Assembly: GCA_902462325.1 (NCBI GenBank)
Contig: CABQBF010000013.1
Coordinates: 1 to 30,623 of the forward strand
Direction: 5' to 3'
DNA length: 30,623 nucleotides
Source of the DNA: an uncultured Peptococcaceae bacterium
Lineage (GTDB): Bacteria > Bacillota > Peptococcia > Peptococcales > Peptococcaceae
In this document: in pieces, positions 1-7,818 of the stretch
Position numbering within the stretch: the stretch's first letter is position 1
How the letters are laid out: every line of letters begins with the position of its first letter
The notes under the pieces: generated by a model
Told to the model about the DNA's origin: nothing
The model's database searches: none
What the model saw: the letters and a program-made list of their open reading frames with translations, nothing else
Made by a program: the position numbers and the translations under genes

Positions 1-233
1 TTGACACCGTGATGAAATTGCAGGAGGAAGACGCTTCACGCCATACCGATGGGCGCTCAACAAGACGAAACACTACCTGATATGGAAAACCGCTGCAACG
101 CCAGAACGTGCAAACAGCAGTTGACACCCTCTGCGGAACTATGGAACTGCTGCGAAAAATCGAGGTGTAAACAACACTTGACACCTTCTGTGGAAATTTA
201 CTTTGTTGATTTTTACATTGTGCAAACAAAAAA
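1..233. other. Left-edge non-coding stretch with degenerate direct repeats
   Basis: I recognise no gene here. The stretch holds a degenerate direct repeat of about 32 bp at 109-140 and 166-197, which is a 57-bp period with roughly 26 of 32 positions identical. Each copy contains TTGACACC followed by a CTCTGCGG or TTCTGTGG block. A third partial copy of TTGACACC opens the window at 1-8. All three forward frames are closed within the first 200 bases apart from an open frame from 49, which runs on through the terminator and antisense to rpmE and is not credible. The stretch could be the tail of a decayed gene or a short repetitive element. Confidence 0.4.
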
Positions 234-261
234 GAGTACCAGCTCCTTGGAACTGATACTC
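225..261 (-). terminator. Rho-independent terminator of rpmE
   Basis: Positions 234-261 form a near-perfect hairpin with GAGTA/TACTC outer arms, CAG/CTG and TCC/GGA inner arms and a TT loop. On the minus strand it is followed by a T-rich run (complement of 225-233). It lies 15 bases past the rpmE stop codon. Confidence 0.85.
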
Positions 262-276
262 CTTATGTTTTGGCAA

Positions 277-480
277 TTAGCCTCTATTAAATTTCTTGTT
301 AAATGCTTCTACTCTACCAGCAGCAGCATGGACACGCTGTTTACCGCTGTAGAAAGGATGGCACTGAGAGCAGATTTCTACTTTAATATCATGTTTAGAA
401 GTAGATCTGGTTTCGAATTCATTACCGCAAGCGCAGATAACTTTTACAGTCTCATATTTTGGGTGAATACCTTCTTTCAT
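277..480 (-). CDS. rpmE: Large ribosomal subunit protein bL31
   Basis: This is ribosomal protein bL31 (67 aa), which helps bridge the two ribosomal subunits. The start MKEGIHPKY and the segment around FYSGKQR are typical of the family. Cysteines at 16, 18, 37 and 40 (CAC and CSQC) form the zinc site, so this is the zinc-binding C+ type rather than the zinc-independent paralogue induced under zinc limitation. The length is normal. A ribosome-binding site AGAGGTG (487-493) precedes the ATG. The gene has its own sigma-A promoter (532-560) in the short gap after the upstream radical SAM gene, and its own terminator, so it is probably transcribed alone as well as by read-through. Confidence 0.96.
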   Translation of the reverse strand: MKEGIHPKYETVKVICACGNEFETRSTSKHDIKVEICSQCHPFYSGKQRVHAAAGRVEAFNKKFNRG

Positions 481-531
481 CCGTTACACCTCTTTCTATT
501 GGAATTCCCGAATTGCACATTACATTTAGTT

Positions 532-560
532 AGTATAATATTTTCGGCACAATTAGTCAA
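532..560 (-). promoter_or_regulatory. Sigma-A promoter of rpmE
   Basis: On the minus strand the -35 box is TTGACT (complement of 555-560), followed by a 17-bp spacer and the -10 box TATACT (complement of 532-537). Transcription would start near 525, about 45 bases before the rpmE ATG. Confidence 0.85.
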
Positions 561-568
561 TGATTTTT

Positions 569-1825
569 TTACCGATTTTTCGTTTTTCTGCGAAAAGGTT
601 TGGTGTAATTGCCAATGGCCACCTGCGGCAATTCTTCCGCTAAAATCTGCAAAAAAGCAGGCACGCCCAATGGTTCTTCCGTCAGCAACCCGAAAATAGG
701 CTTCATCGTTTCCGGGTCGATATTGAGGTTGCGTACCTGGATAGCTTTTACGTCATGCTCGCGCACGAGCTGCAATAAACTTTCCACCTCGTCGCTGCAA
801 TCGTTTATACCCGGAAAGGTCAAAAGATTCAGATAGGTATACACGCCATGATCGGCGGCATACCGCAAGGACTGACGCACATTGTCCAACGTATAGTTGG
901 TGGGCCGGTAATAAGCCCGATACACTTCATCGGTACCGCTGTTTAAGCTCACCCGCAGAGAGTCAATGCCTGCGTCCACAATCTTTTGAATGCCTGCCGT
1001 ATTGCCAGCATTGGTATTCATATTGATGGTGCCGTTGTCGGTTTGACGGCGAATTTCCACAATAGCTTCCGCAATCAAATCAGCCTGCATGCTGGGATCG
1101 CCCTCGCAGCCCTGTCCAAAGCTGATAATGCCGTCCTCCGCATCTTGCAGATGATGCACCGCCAATTCCACAACTTCCTGCACCGTAGGCACAAAGGTCA
1201 GCCGGCTCTGCGGCGACGGACAGCATTCGCTGGGCTGCAAAGAAATACAACCTAAACAGCGGGCATTGCACACCGGCGACACAGGAATGCCGCCCTCCCA
1301 GCGATGATAAAAAACATTCTGCGCCGTAAAGCAGCCATACTCCAGCGCACAGTGCCCCAACTGCTTCAGCAAACGGTTTTCCGGGAATTTGCGCTGCAAC
1401 GCCTCTACACGCGCCGCCAAATCCGCCGTGTTAAAATACTGGGGATTCCACTTGTAATCTTCATCGGTAGGCACCGCCGCCACATATAATTCGCCATCCT
1501 GGGCAAACACCGCCGCATAACCAAAAAGCGGCAAACCATCTGCGCCGTCCCGATTGACAAAGGCAGGCAGCAGCGTGCGGGTATAACCTTGCGGCAATAG
1601 CGCCCCCATCACCCATCCTTCACCAGGATACAGCACAAACTGGTCATTATCATCAATGACCACCGGCGCCCGGTTGGGAATCATGGTGAGACTGGCGCCC
1701 TCCGGCAGCGGAATCACTTCTTCCTCGCTGGGTTCTACAAATTGCGCGCCCAGCAAGCCCAAGGCAAAATAATCTTCATCAATATAGCCGTTGCCCTCTT
1801 CATCGGCATAAACAAAATGGAACAT
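569..1825 (-). CDS. Radical SAM protein of unassigned function
   Basis: This is a radical SAM enzyme of about 418 aa whose substrate I cannot name. A CxxxCxxC motif (CNARCLGC, about residues 186-193) would bind the [4Fe-4S] cluster that cleaves S-adenosylmethionine. A following stretch with FGQGCEGDP and NTNAGN fits the glycine-rich SAM-binding strands of the barrel. The first 150 residues are an acidic N-terminal region without a recognised fold. Extra cysteine pairs lie before the motif (HCALEYGC) and after it (ECC), and could hold a second cluster or metal. An ATG at 1846 gives seven more residues, but the one at 1825 has the better ribosome-binding site (GGAGAAAGGACGGA, complement of 1831-1844). 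It is separate from rpmE, which has its own promoter. I saw no convincing promoter in the 154 bases upstream. Confidence 0.85.
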   Translation of the reverse strand: MFHFVYADEEGNGYIDEDYFALGLLGAQFVEPSEEEVIPLPEGASLTMIPNRAPVVIDDNDQFVLYPGEGWVMGALLPQGYTRTLLPAFVNRDGADGLPLFGYAAVFAQDGELYVAAVPTDEDYKWNPQYFNTADLAARVEALQRKFPENRLLKQLGHCALEYGCFTAQNVFYHRWEGGIPVSPVCNARCLGCISLQPSECCPSPQSRLTFVPTVQEVVELAVHHLQDAEDGIISFGQGCEGDPSMQADLIAEAIVEIRRQTDNGTINMNTNAGNTAGIQKIVDAGIDSLRVSLNSGTDEVYRAYYRPTNYTLDNVRQSLRYAADHGVYTYLNLLTFPGINDCSDEVESLLQLVREHDVKAIQVRNLNIDPETMKPIFGLLTEEPLGVPAFLQILAEELPQVAIGNYTKPFRRKTKNR

Positions 1826-2000
1826 GTTTCTCCGTCCTTTCTCCATTGCTCCGGTTACTCTGCATAATTTTTTATATTCTTATGAAACATTCTGCTAAAA
1901 CCTATCGGTCTTTTTGTTCAGCCTCTTTCCAAAAGCAAAAGGGCATATTTTCCTGCTTCCCGTCCACAAAGAACATTTATGGCTCCTGCACAAAGATTTT

Positions 2001-3101
2001 TCAAATTCCCGGCGCCGTCGATACACAGTCGGTATGTTCCGTCTCCGGCTCCAAAATGCGTAATACTTCAAATAAAGGTAGTTTCAAGGTTTCCGCAATC
2101 ACCTCTGGCGCAATAATCCCTTTAAAAGCAAGAATTGTTTCTCGCACACCTTCGTTTCTGCCCTTTTCAATGCCTTGTTCGATGCCTTTTGCAAGGCCCT
2201 GTTCCATACCTTGTTCGATACCTTTCTCCATGCCCTTTTCAATACCTTGCGCCATACCTTTTTCAATACCTTGTTCAATACCTTGTTCTAAGCCTTTCGC
2301 AATACCTTGCTCCAAGCCTTCTTCAATCCCCTTTGCGATACCCTGTTCCAAACCTTGGGCAAAGCCTTGTTCCATCGCTTCTTCTTTGGCAACCCGGCAA
2401 GCGTCTTCCATATTCCATTCGGTGTATAACATATTCCGCACCTCGCTCCCATGTTTTTCTAAAAACCCGCACATGATGCCATGCGCAATACAATAGTCTA
2501 CTGCATCTTTGAGCGCTTCTTCAAAAAATTTACCTTCCCGTTTTCCCTGCTGTAATTGATAAACAAATTGGCTGTACTCTTTCAGGCTCTGGCTGCGTTC
2601 AATCAAAGCCGCCTGTACCGCTGTATGCTCGGTATAATTGACATTATACACCTCCACTCGCAAATTTAACATGGGATTTTCTTCCGATTCCAGAAACGCA
2701 TCAGACAAATATTCCGTATCATGCTCTGGGCACGGCTCCTGCCCATTATACAAAATAATAAATTTAGGATTGGGAATCTTCACACGGGCCATACGATATA
2801 CCGCATCTCTGGGAAGCAGCTTTTCATAAAGCCGCGCGCAATACAGCAACGACCGCAGCGCCATGTTGTGATTGATGGTAGACTGATGCTCTAAAAGCAC
2901 CAGCAGTTGACCATTCAATATAAAGGATAAATCATTGACACGGTCCATCCACAGCACATCCTGCAGCGTGTTCACCTCCACTGGCGTATCCGGCGGATAA
3001 TCGGTACCTTCCAGGGCGTTGAACAATTCTACCAGCCGTTCATTTTTCTCGCTGAAATAAGCAGAAAAAACACTGTCTTTTACATGTTTGTTTGCTTTCA
3101 T
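2001..3101 (-). CDS. Rpn family recombination-promoting nuclease / putative transposase
   Basis: This belongs to the Rpn (YhgA-like) PD-(D/E)XK family; characterised members are DNA endonucleases that promote RecA-independent recombination. The N-terminus (KDSVFSAYFSEKNERLVELFNALEG, split here as KDSVFSAYF and LFNALEGTDY) and the putative active site (Asp 57 in NDLSF, Glu 71 and Gln 73 in LLEHQST) match the family pattern. A helical middle part follows. The C-terminal part is a run of about 19 four-residue units ending in glycine (EQG/EKG/AKG type), then a short tail. Family members with such repeats are common in gut Firmicutes and often occur in many copies per genome. An ATG at 3137 lacks a ribosome-binding site. 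The one at 3101 is preceded by AAGGTG at about 10 bases and starts the protein right before the conserved domain, so I chose it (366 aa). Confidence 0.88.
   Translation of the reverse strand: MKANKHVKDSVFSAYFSEKNERLVELFNALEGTDYPPDTPVEVNTLQDVLWMDRVNDLSFILNGQLLVLLEHQSTINHNMALRSLLYCARLYEKLLPRDAVYRMARVKIPNPKFIILYNGQEPCPEHDTEYLSDAFLESEENPMLNLRVEVYNVNYTEHTAVQAALIERSQSLKEYSQFVYQLQQGKREGKFFEEALKDAVDYCIAHGIMCGFLEKHGSEVRNMLYTEWNMEDACRVAKEEAMEQGFAQGLEQGIAKGIEEGLEQGIAKGLEQGIEQGIEKGMAQGIEKGMEKGIEQGMEQGLAKGIEQGIEKGRNEGVRETILAFKGIIAPEVIAETLKLPLFEVLRILEPETEHTDCVSTAPGI
2148..2375 (-). repeat. 12-bp tandem repeat inside the Rpn gene (about 19 units)
   Basis: The coding sequence contains about 19 diverged 12-bp units, each encoding a tetrapeptide of the form (I/L/M)(E/A)(Q/K)G. 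Unit gain or loss by slippage would keep the reading frame. The opposite strand shows the same array as a Pro/Cys/Ser-rich open frame, which is only a shadow. Confidence 0.9.
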
Positions 3102-3203
3102 AATCTGTACACACCTTTGCATTGATTTTACCGGCATGGGTGCTAGAGAGATTACTGAAATTTGTATATATGGATTGCTAAATTGTACCAGTTTATATTG
3201 TTT

Positions 3204-3232
3204 ATCATAACATATTACAAAGATTATGTAAA
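3204..3232 (-). promoter_or_regulatory. Sigma-A promoter of the Rpn gene
   Basis: On the minus strand: TTTACA (complement of 3227-3232), a 17-bp spacer, then TATGAT (complement of 3204-3209). Transcription would start near 3197, leaving an AT-rich leader of about 95 bases. The whole gap 3102-3487 is AT-rich and holds only this promoter, the divergent transporter promoter and a palindrome. Confidence 0.65.
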
Positions 3233-3378
3233 TGAAGAGAATGGAAATACGCTTTACTTATCTAATCACAATACAAAGTTACAAAGTTCTTCACAGACAT
3301 AAACGCGCTGCCGCTCTTTACACAAAAATATTTTGCCTGAATGATTAAATTCTATTATTCTTTTTCGGTAAATTGTAA

Positions 3379-3407
3379 TTGTATTTCTATAAGACCTGTT
3401 GTATACT
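3379..3407 (+). promoter_or_regulatory. Sigma-A promoter of the MFS transporter gene
   Basis: TTGTAT (3379-3384), 17-bp spacer, TATACT (3402-3407). The same TTGTAT-17-TATACT combination is found in front of the flavin-lipoprotein cluster (18999-19027). The expected start is near 3414, giving a leader of about 75 bases that contains the palindrome at 3432-3445. Confidence 0.7.
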
Positions 3408-3431
3408 TTTCCCTATCGTCATGTAAAATTT

Positions 3432-3445
3432 TATATGGCCATATA
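3432..3445. promoter_or_regulatory. Perfect 14-bp palindrome in the transporter leader (candidate operator)
   Basis: TATATGGCCATATA is fully self-complementary. It lies between the predicted transcription start (about 3414) and the ribosome-binding site of the MFS gene. The position suits a roadblock-type repressor. No regulator gene is adjacent, so the binding protein is unknown. Confidence 0.4.
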
Positions 3446-3487
3446 CAAATCATTATATGAATATATTACAGAAAGAGGTATGCAATC

Positions 3488-4690
3488 ATGAAAACAAATC
3501 GCTGGCTCAACGGAGCCATTCCAGCAGTGGGCATCCATATCAGCATCGGCGCTGTTTACGCTTGGTCCGTATTTACCAACCCTGTTATGGACGCGCTGGA
3601 CGTTTCCCTATCGCAGGTTTCCTGGATTTTCAGCATCGCCATTTTCTTTTTGGGTATGTCGGCGGCCTTTTTGGGCACCATCGTTGAAAATATGGGACCG
3701 CGCAAATCGGGACTGCTCTGCGGTTTGTTTTATTGTACCGGCCTTATCGGCAGCGGCTTCGCCGTAAGCCAGCAATCGTTGCCGCTGCTCTATTTATTTT
3801 ACGGCTGCATTGGCGGCATTGGTTTGGGGATTGGTTATATTACGCCAGTGAAAACGCTGGTCAACTGGTTTTATGACCGCCCCGGCTTAGCTACAGGCCT
3901 GGCCATTATGGGCTTTGGCTTTGCAGCAGCTATTGCCGGCCCTGTGATCAGCTCGCTCATCACCAAGATTGGACTGGTAAACACCTTCTACACCATTGGC
4001 ATAGCCTATTTTATCGTCATTGCTACCTCGGCTTTTCTCATTCATCCTGTACCGGAAGGATATTTGCCAGAACAAACCGGCACCCACAAAGACCGCCGTC
4101 AGCAATTCACTGCCAACGAAGCCATGAAAACCTGGAAGTTTTATGCGCTGTGGTTTTTGCTGTTCATCAATATCACCTGCGGCATTGCGCTGCTTTCGGT
4201 AGCCTCGCCAATTTTGCAGGAAACTACTGGCATGACAGCCCTGGCCGCAGCCGGTATTGTCGGCGTGATGGGGCTTTTTAACGGCGGCGGACGGTTATTC
4301 TGGGCCACATTATCCGACTATTTTGGCCGCGACGTGGTCTACACCGGCTTTTTTATTTTGGAGATTGTCGCCATGTTGATTTTGGGCAACGTGGGCAACG
4401 CCATTCTGTTCCAAATTTTCTTATTTATCGTGATGAGCTGCTACGGCGGCGGATTCTCCTGCATCCCTGCTTATTTGGGCGATGTATTCGGCACGAAGCA
4501 TTTAAGCTCCATCCATGGACGCATTCTGACCGCCTGGGCTATGGCTGGCATTGTCGGCCCCTGCATTATCTCCTGGGCCAAAGAAACGCTGTCTACCTAT
4601 CAGAGCACTTTATTCATTTTCGCGCTGCTCTATGCCGCAGCTTTGGTAGTGTCCGCCTTTCTGCTGTTCAAACTGCGCAGCGACCGATAA
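3488..4690 (+). CDS. MFS transporter, OFA (oxalate/formate antiporter) family
   Basis: This is a 400-aa inner-membrane transporter of the major facilitator superfamily with about 12 hydrophobic helices. The N-terminus (LNGAIPAVGIHISIGAVYAWSVF, i.e. GIHISIGAVYAWSVF after a short polar start) and the pattern GPRKSG between helices 2 and 3 are typical of the oxalate/formate antiporter family, which swaps small carboxylates. Most family members outside Oxalobacter are uncharacterised, so the substrate here is unknown. Further hallmarks are GGIGLGIGY in helix 4 and GGGRLFWATLSDYFGRD in the central loop to helix 8. AAAGAGG (3472-3478) sits 9 bases before the ATG. The gene is monocistronic: its own promoter is upstream and the serine operon promoter starts just 34 bases after its stop codon. 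Confidence 0.88.
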   Translation: MKTNRWLNGAIPAVGIHISIGAVYAWSVFTNPVMDALDVSLSQVSWIFSIAIFFLGMSAAFLGTIVENMGPRKSGLLCGLFYCTGLIGSGFAVSQQSLPLLYLFYGCIGGIGLGIGYITPVKTLVNWFYDRPGLATGLAIMGFGFAAAIAGPVISSLITKIGLVNTFYTIGIAYFIVIATSAFLIHPVPEGYLPEQTGTHKDRRQQFTANEAMKTWKFYALWFLLFINITCGIALLSVASPILQETTGMTALAAAGIVGVMGLFNGGGRLFWATLSDYFGRDVVYTGFFILEIVAMLILGNVGNAILFQIFLFIVMSCYGGGFSCIPAYLGDVFGTKHLSSIHGRILTAWAMAGIVGPCIISWAKETLSTYQSTLFIFALLYAAALVVSAFLLFKLRSDR

Positions 4691-4723
4691 GAAAGATAAT
4701 AAAAAATACACGCCATATTTTTC

Positions 4724-4752
4724 TTGACGGTATTTTTAGCAAGTGTTACAAT
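4724..4752 (+). promoter_or_regulatory. Sigma-A promoter of the serine operon
   Basis: TTGACG (4724-4729), 17-bp spacer, TACAAT (4747-4752). Transcription should begin near 4759, at the 5' edge of the T-box leader. Confidence 0.85.
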
Positions 4753-4758
4753 AAAGGC

Positions 4759-4985
4759 ATATATTGAGTACAGAAAACGCAAGGAAAGAGAAACGGTATG
4801 TGGCGTTTACAGAAAGCTGCCGGTTGATGCAAGGCAGCAGCAAAGCATACTTGTTCCGCTCTGGAGCGGCGGATGAGGAATCCGACGGGTTCGCCCGATA
4901 CAGCGAACACGAGATGGCGTAAGTCAATTTGGGTGGTACCGCGAGATGGAGAAGCTCGCCCCATAAGGGGCAGCTTCTTTTTTAT
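4759..4985 (+). promoter_or_regulatory. T-box riboswitch (probably serine-specific) with terminator
   Basis: This leader senses uncharged tRNA and controls read-through into serC. The T-box sequence GGGTGGTACCGCG is at 4931-4943. It is followed by the intrinsic terminator (GAAGCT and GCCCC pairing with GGGGC and AGCTTC, 4951-4976) and a T-run. Stem I can be drawn: GTATG pairs with CATAC (4846-4850), AGAAAG forms the AG bulge, and the distal hairpin CTGCC/GGCAG carries a GGTTG loop. Just 3' of CATAC lies TTGTTCCG, in which TCC (4855-4857, Ser) followed by a purine fits the specifier position. TTC (Phe) one base earlier is the main alternative. A Ser codon agrees with the downstream genes. The acceptor-pairing bulge reads TGGT, so its last base would pair by G-U wobble with the G73 of serine tRNAs. 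Confidence 0.9.
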
Positions 4986-5070
4986 TTGTCAGAGCAGATA
5001 TTACATCCAATCGCAATGTGACGCCAAGTTTCTACCTACAACATTTTCAGGAAAGGACTGAACATACAAT

Positions 5071-6144
5071 ATGAAACGCGCCTATAATTTTAACGCCGGT
5101 CCTTCGGCCATGCCGGAATCGGTGTTAAAAGAAGCCCAGGCCGAATTTTTGAACTACCGGGATACCGGCATGGGCATTATCGAAATGAGTCATCGCAGCA
5201 GCGAATACGACGCTATGCATCAGGAAACCAAGACTTTACTGCGGGAGCTGATGGAAATTCCCGATAATTACGAAATTCTTTTCATTCAGGGCGGCGGCAG
5301 CACCCAGTTTCTGATGACGGCAGCCAACTTTTTCACGAAAAAATACGCCGCTTATGTGAACACCGGTGTGTGGGCCAAAAAGGCCATGACGGAAGCCAAA
5401 TTTTTCGGCGAAGCCTATGAAGCCGCTTCCAGCGCCGACCGTAATCACAGCTATATTCCGCAGGAGTTCACCATCAAGCCAGAAACCTCCTACGTGCATT
5501 TGACGGCCAACAACACCATTTATGGCACCGAATATCCCACGTTTCCCAAGTTTGATGTGCCGGTAATTTGCGACATGTCCAGCGATATTTTGTCCCGTCG
5601 GGTAAATGTGGCCGACTTTGACTTAATTTACGCCGGCGCACAGAAAAATCTAGGGCCTGCCGGTGTGGTGATTGTGATTATCAAAAAAGAATTTCTGGCT
5701 ACTGCCCGCACCGAGCTGCCCACCATGCTTAAATACAGTACCTTTGCCGAAAAGGATTCGCTCTATAACACGCCGCCGGTATTCTGCATTTATATGGTCA
5801 ACAAAACGCTGCACTGGATTAAAAATCAGGGCGGTGTCGATGCTGTAGCGAAAAATAATGCAGCCAAAGCCAAGCTGATTTACGATGTCATTGACAACAG
5901 CGGCGGCTTTTACAAAGGCCATGCGGAAGTACCGTACCGCAGCAACATGAATATCACTTTTAATCTGGCTACGCCAGAGCTGGAAAAAGATTTTATCGCC
6001 AAAGGCAAAGCAGCCGGCTTTATCGGCATTAACGGCCATCGTTCTGTAGGCGGTTGCCGGGCTTCCGCTTACAATGCAGTGCCAATAGAGGCCTGCCAGG
6101 CTTTGGCAGAATTTATGCAGCACTATCAGCAGGAACAGCGCTGA
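5071..6144 (+). CDS. serC: Phosphoserine aminotransferase
   Basis: SerC transfers an amino group from glutamate to 3-phosphohydroxypyruvate, making O-phosphoserine, the second step of serine synthesis in the cytoplasm. The same enzyme can serve pyridoxal phosphate synthesis. The protein has 357 aa, the usual length. It opens with YNFNAGPSAMP and has GGGSTQF (phosphate cup). The PLP lysine is Lys 192 in AGAQKNLGP, and the C-terminal substrate loop GINGHRSVGGCRAS is intact. It is the first gene after the T-box leader, with GAAAGGA upstream of the ATG. serA follows after 36 bases. Confidence 0.96.
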   Translation: MKRAYNFNAGPSAMPESVLKEAQAEFLNYRDTGMGIIEMSHRSSEYDAMHQETKTLLRELMEIPDNYEILFIQGGGSTQFLMTAANFFTKKYAAYVNTGVWAKKAMTEAKFFGEAYEAASSADRNHSYIPQEFTIKPETSYVHLTANNTIYGTEYPTFPKFDVPVICDMSSDILSRRVNVADFDLIYAGAQKNLGPAGVVIVIIKKEFLATARTELPTMLKYSTFAEKDSLYNTPPVFCIYMVNKTLHWIKNQGGVDAVAKNNAAKAKLIYDVIDNSGGFYKGHAEVPYRSNMNITFNLATPELEKDFIAKGKAAGFIGINGHRSVGGCRASAYNAVPIEACQALAEFMQHYQQEQR

Positions 6145-6180
6145 TAACAAAACAACCATATTTTTTTGGAGGGATTTACC

Positions 6181-7770
6181 ATGAAAATTTTAGTAAGTGA
6201 CGACGTAAATGAGCAGGGCGTTGCGCTGCTGCGTGAACATTATGATGTAGATGTAAAAACCAATCTGCCGCCAGAGGAGCTGCTGAAAGTCATCGGCGAA
6301 TATGACGGTTTGGTGACCCGCAGCCAGACGCAGGTAACCCAAGAAGTTATCGACGCTGCCACCAACCTGAAAGTCATTGGCCGCGCTGGCGTTGGTGTGG
6401 ATAACATCAATATCCCAGCCGCCACAACCAGAGGGATTGTGGTTGTAAACGCGCCGGACTCTAACACCGTTGCCGCAGCAGAACACACCATTGGCATGAT
6501 GCTGGCCATGACCCGTCACATTCCGCAGGCCCATCAATCCATTCAGGAAGGCAAATGGGACCGCAAGAGCTTTACCGGTATCCAGCTACAGGGCAAAACC
6601 GTCGGCATTATCGGGATTGGCCATGTAGGCGGCCGCGTAGCCAAACGACTGGAAGCTATGGAAATGACCGTGCTGGCCTATGACCCCTATGTGACAGAAG
6701 AATATGCCAAAAATTTGGGCGTAGAGCAGGTAGATTTTGAAACACTGCTGACCCGTTCCGACTATATCACCATTCACACACCGCTGACCAAAGAAACCCG
6801 CGATATGATTAACGCCGAAAGCATCGCTAAAATGAAAGACGGCGTGCGTTTGGTCAACTGTGCCCGCGGCGAATGCTTCGATGTAGAAGCCGTTGCCGAA
6901 GGACTGAAATCCGGTAAAATTGCTGGCGCAGCCATTGACGTATACCCCAACGAACCGCTGACCAAAGACAACAACCCCTTCCTGGGCATGTTCAATGTGG
7001 TACAGACAGCCCATCTGGGCGCATCTACCATTGAAGCACAGGTAGGCGTGGCTGTAGACGTTGCCTATGGCGTAATCGAAGCGTTGGAAGGCAAACCGGT
7101 TATGACCGCCGTCAACATGGCGCCTATTCCGAAGAACGTGGCCGCTATTATTCAGCCATATTTTGCGCTGGCTGAACATTTGGGCACCATCGGCATCTAT
7201 CTGGCCAACGGCCCGGTAAAAAGCGTGGAAGTTGAATACAGCGGCGAGTTGTCCGAAACAGAAACCCAGCATTTAACCACCGCCTTCTTAAAAGGTCTGC
7301 TGAACCCAATTCTGCAGGACAGCGTCAACTACGTCAATGCGCCTGGTTTAGCGAAGAAGCGTGATATCAGCGTAAAAGAAACCAAATCCCATAAAGCCGG
7401 CTACTACACCACTGCCATCACTGCTACCATCACCACTTCCGGCGGCAATCAGCACATCATCGCCGGTACCTTGTTTGACGGCAAGCTGCCCAAAATCGTC
7501 CAGATTGACCAGTTCCGCATTGACTTCACACCGGAAGGCTATCTGCTGCTGGCACCGCACGTAGACCAGCCTAACATGATTGGGCAGATGGCTACCATTT
7601 TAGGGAAAGCCGGTATCAACATCAACGGCATGCAGGTTGGCAGCACCACCAAATCGGGCACCAACATCATGGCCATCGCTGTAGGCGATGATATTCCAAA
7701 CGATATTATGCTGCAATTATCAGGCATCGAAGGTATTTTAGATGTAAAACTCATTCACTGTGAAGGTTAA
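6181..7770 (+). CDS. serA: D-3-phosphoglycerate dehydrogenase (long, ACT-domain type)
   Basis: SerA oxidises 3-phosphoglycerate to 3-phosphohydroxypyruvate with NAD, the committed step of serine synthesis. The 529-aa protein is the long form: substrate domain (1-100 and about 285-320), NAD domain with GIGHVG (145-150), an intervening allosteric domain (about 320-450) and a C-terminal ACT domain (about 455-529, from EGYLLLAPHVDQPNMIG) that usually binds serine as feedback inhibitor. The catalytic residues are present: Arg 229 (NCARGE), Glu 258 (YPNEP) and His 278 (TAHLGAST). An upstream in-frame ATG at 6166 exists, but GGAGGG at 6168-6173 is the ribosome-binding site for the ATG at 6181. Confidence 0.97.
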   Translation: MKILVSDDVNEQGVALLREHYDVDVKTNLPPEELLKVIGEYDGLVTRSQTQVTQEVIDAATNLKVIGRAGVGVDNINIPAATTRGIVVVNAPDSNTVAAAEHTIGMMLAMTRHIPQAHQSIQEGKWDRKSFTGIQLQGKTVGIIGIGHVGGRVAKRLEAMEMTVLAYDPYVTEEYAKNLGVEQVDFETLLTRSDYITIHTPLTKETRDMINAESIAKMKDGVRLVNCARGECFDVEAVAEGLKSGKIAGAAIDVYPNEPLTKDNNPFLGMFNVVQTAHLGASTIEAQVGVAVDVAYGVIEALEGKPVMTAVNMAPIPKNVAAIIQPYFALAEHLGTIGIYLANGPVKSVEVEYSGELSETETQHLTTAFLKGLLNPILQDSVNYVNAPGLAKKRDISVKETKSHKAGYYTTAITATITTSGGNQHIIAGTLFDGKLPKIVQIDQFRIDFTPEGYLLLAPHVDQPNMIGQMATILGKAGININGMQVGSTTKSGTNIMAIAVGDDIPNDIMLQLSGIEGILDVKLIHCEG

Positions 7771-7818
7771 TCGTTATCACTGGTTGGTAAAAATCTTTTA
7801 TTGTAAAGGAAACAAACT

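Noticed and set aside
49..699. 216-aa open frame on the plus strand
   Set aside because: It runs through the rpmE terminator and is antisense to rpmE and to the end of the radical SAM gene; composition is unlike a protein and there is no start signal.
2148..2375. Possible CRISPR-like array
   Set aside because: The period is 12 bp with no unique spacers and the array is in frame within a coding sequence.
1846..2496. Ser/Pro/Cys-repeat protein on the plus strand, and a second shadow at 2135-2476
   Set aside because: Both are antisense images of the 12-bp repeat array in the Rpn gene.
4873..5061. 62-aa open frame before serC, considered as leader peptide
   Set aside because: It lies across the T-box antiterminator and terminator, and has no ribosome-binding site.
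6586..7272. Long minus-strand frames antisense to serA, serC, prfA and htpG (for example also 5650-6159, 12066-12770, 19433-20092)
   Set aside because: Each lies fully opposite a well-supported gene, has no ribosome-binding site and has no recognisable motif.
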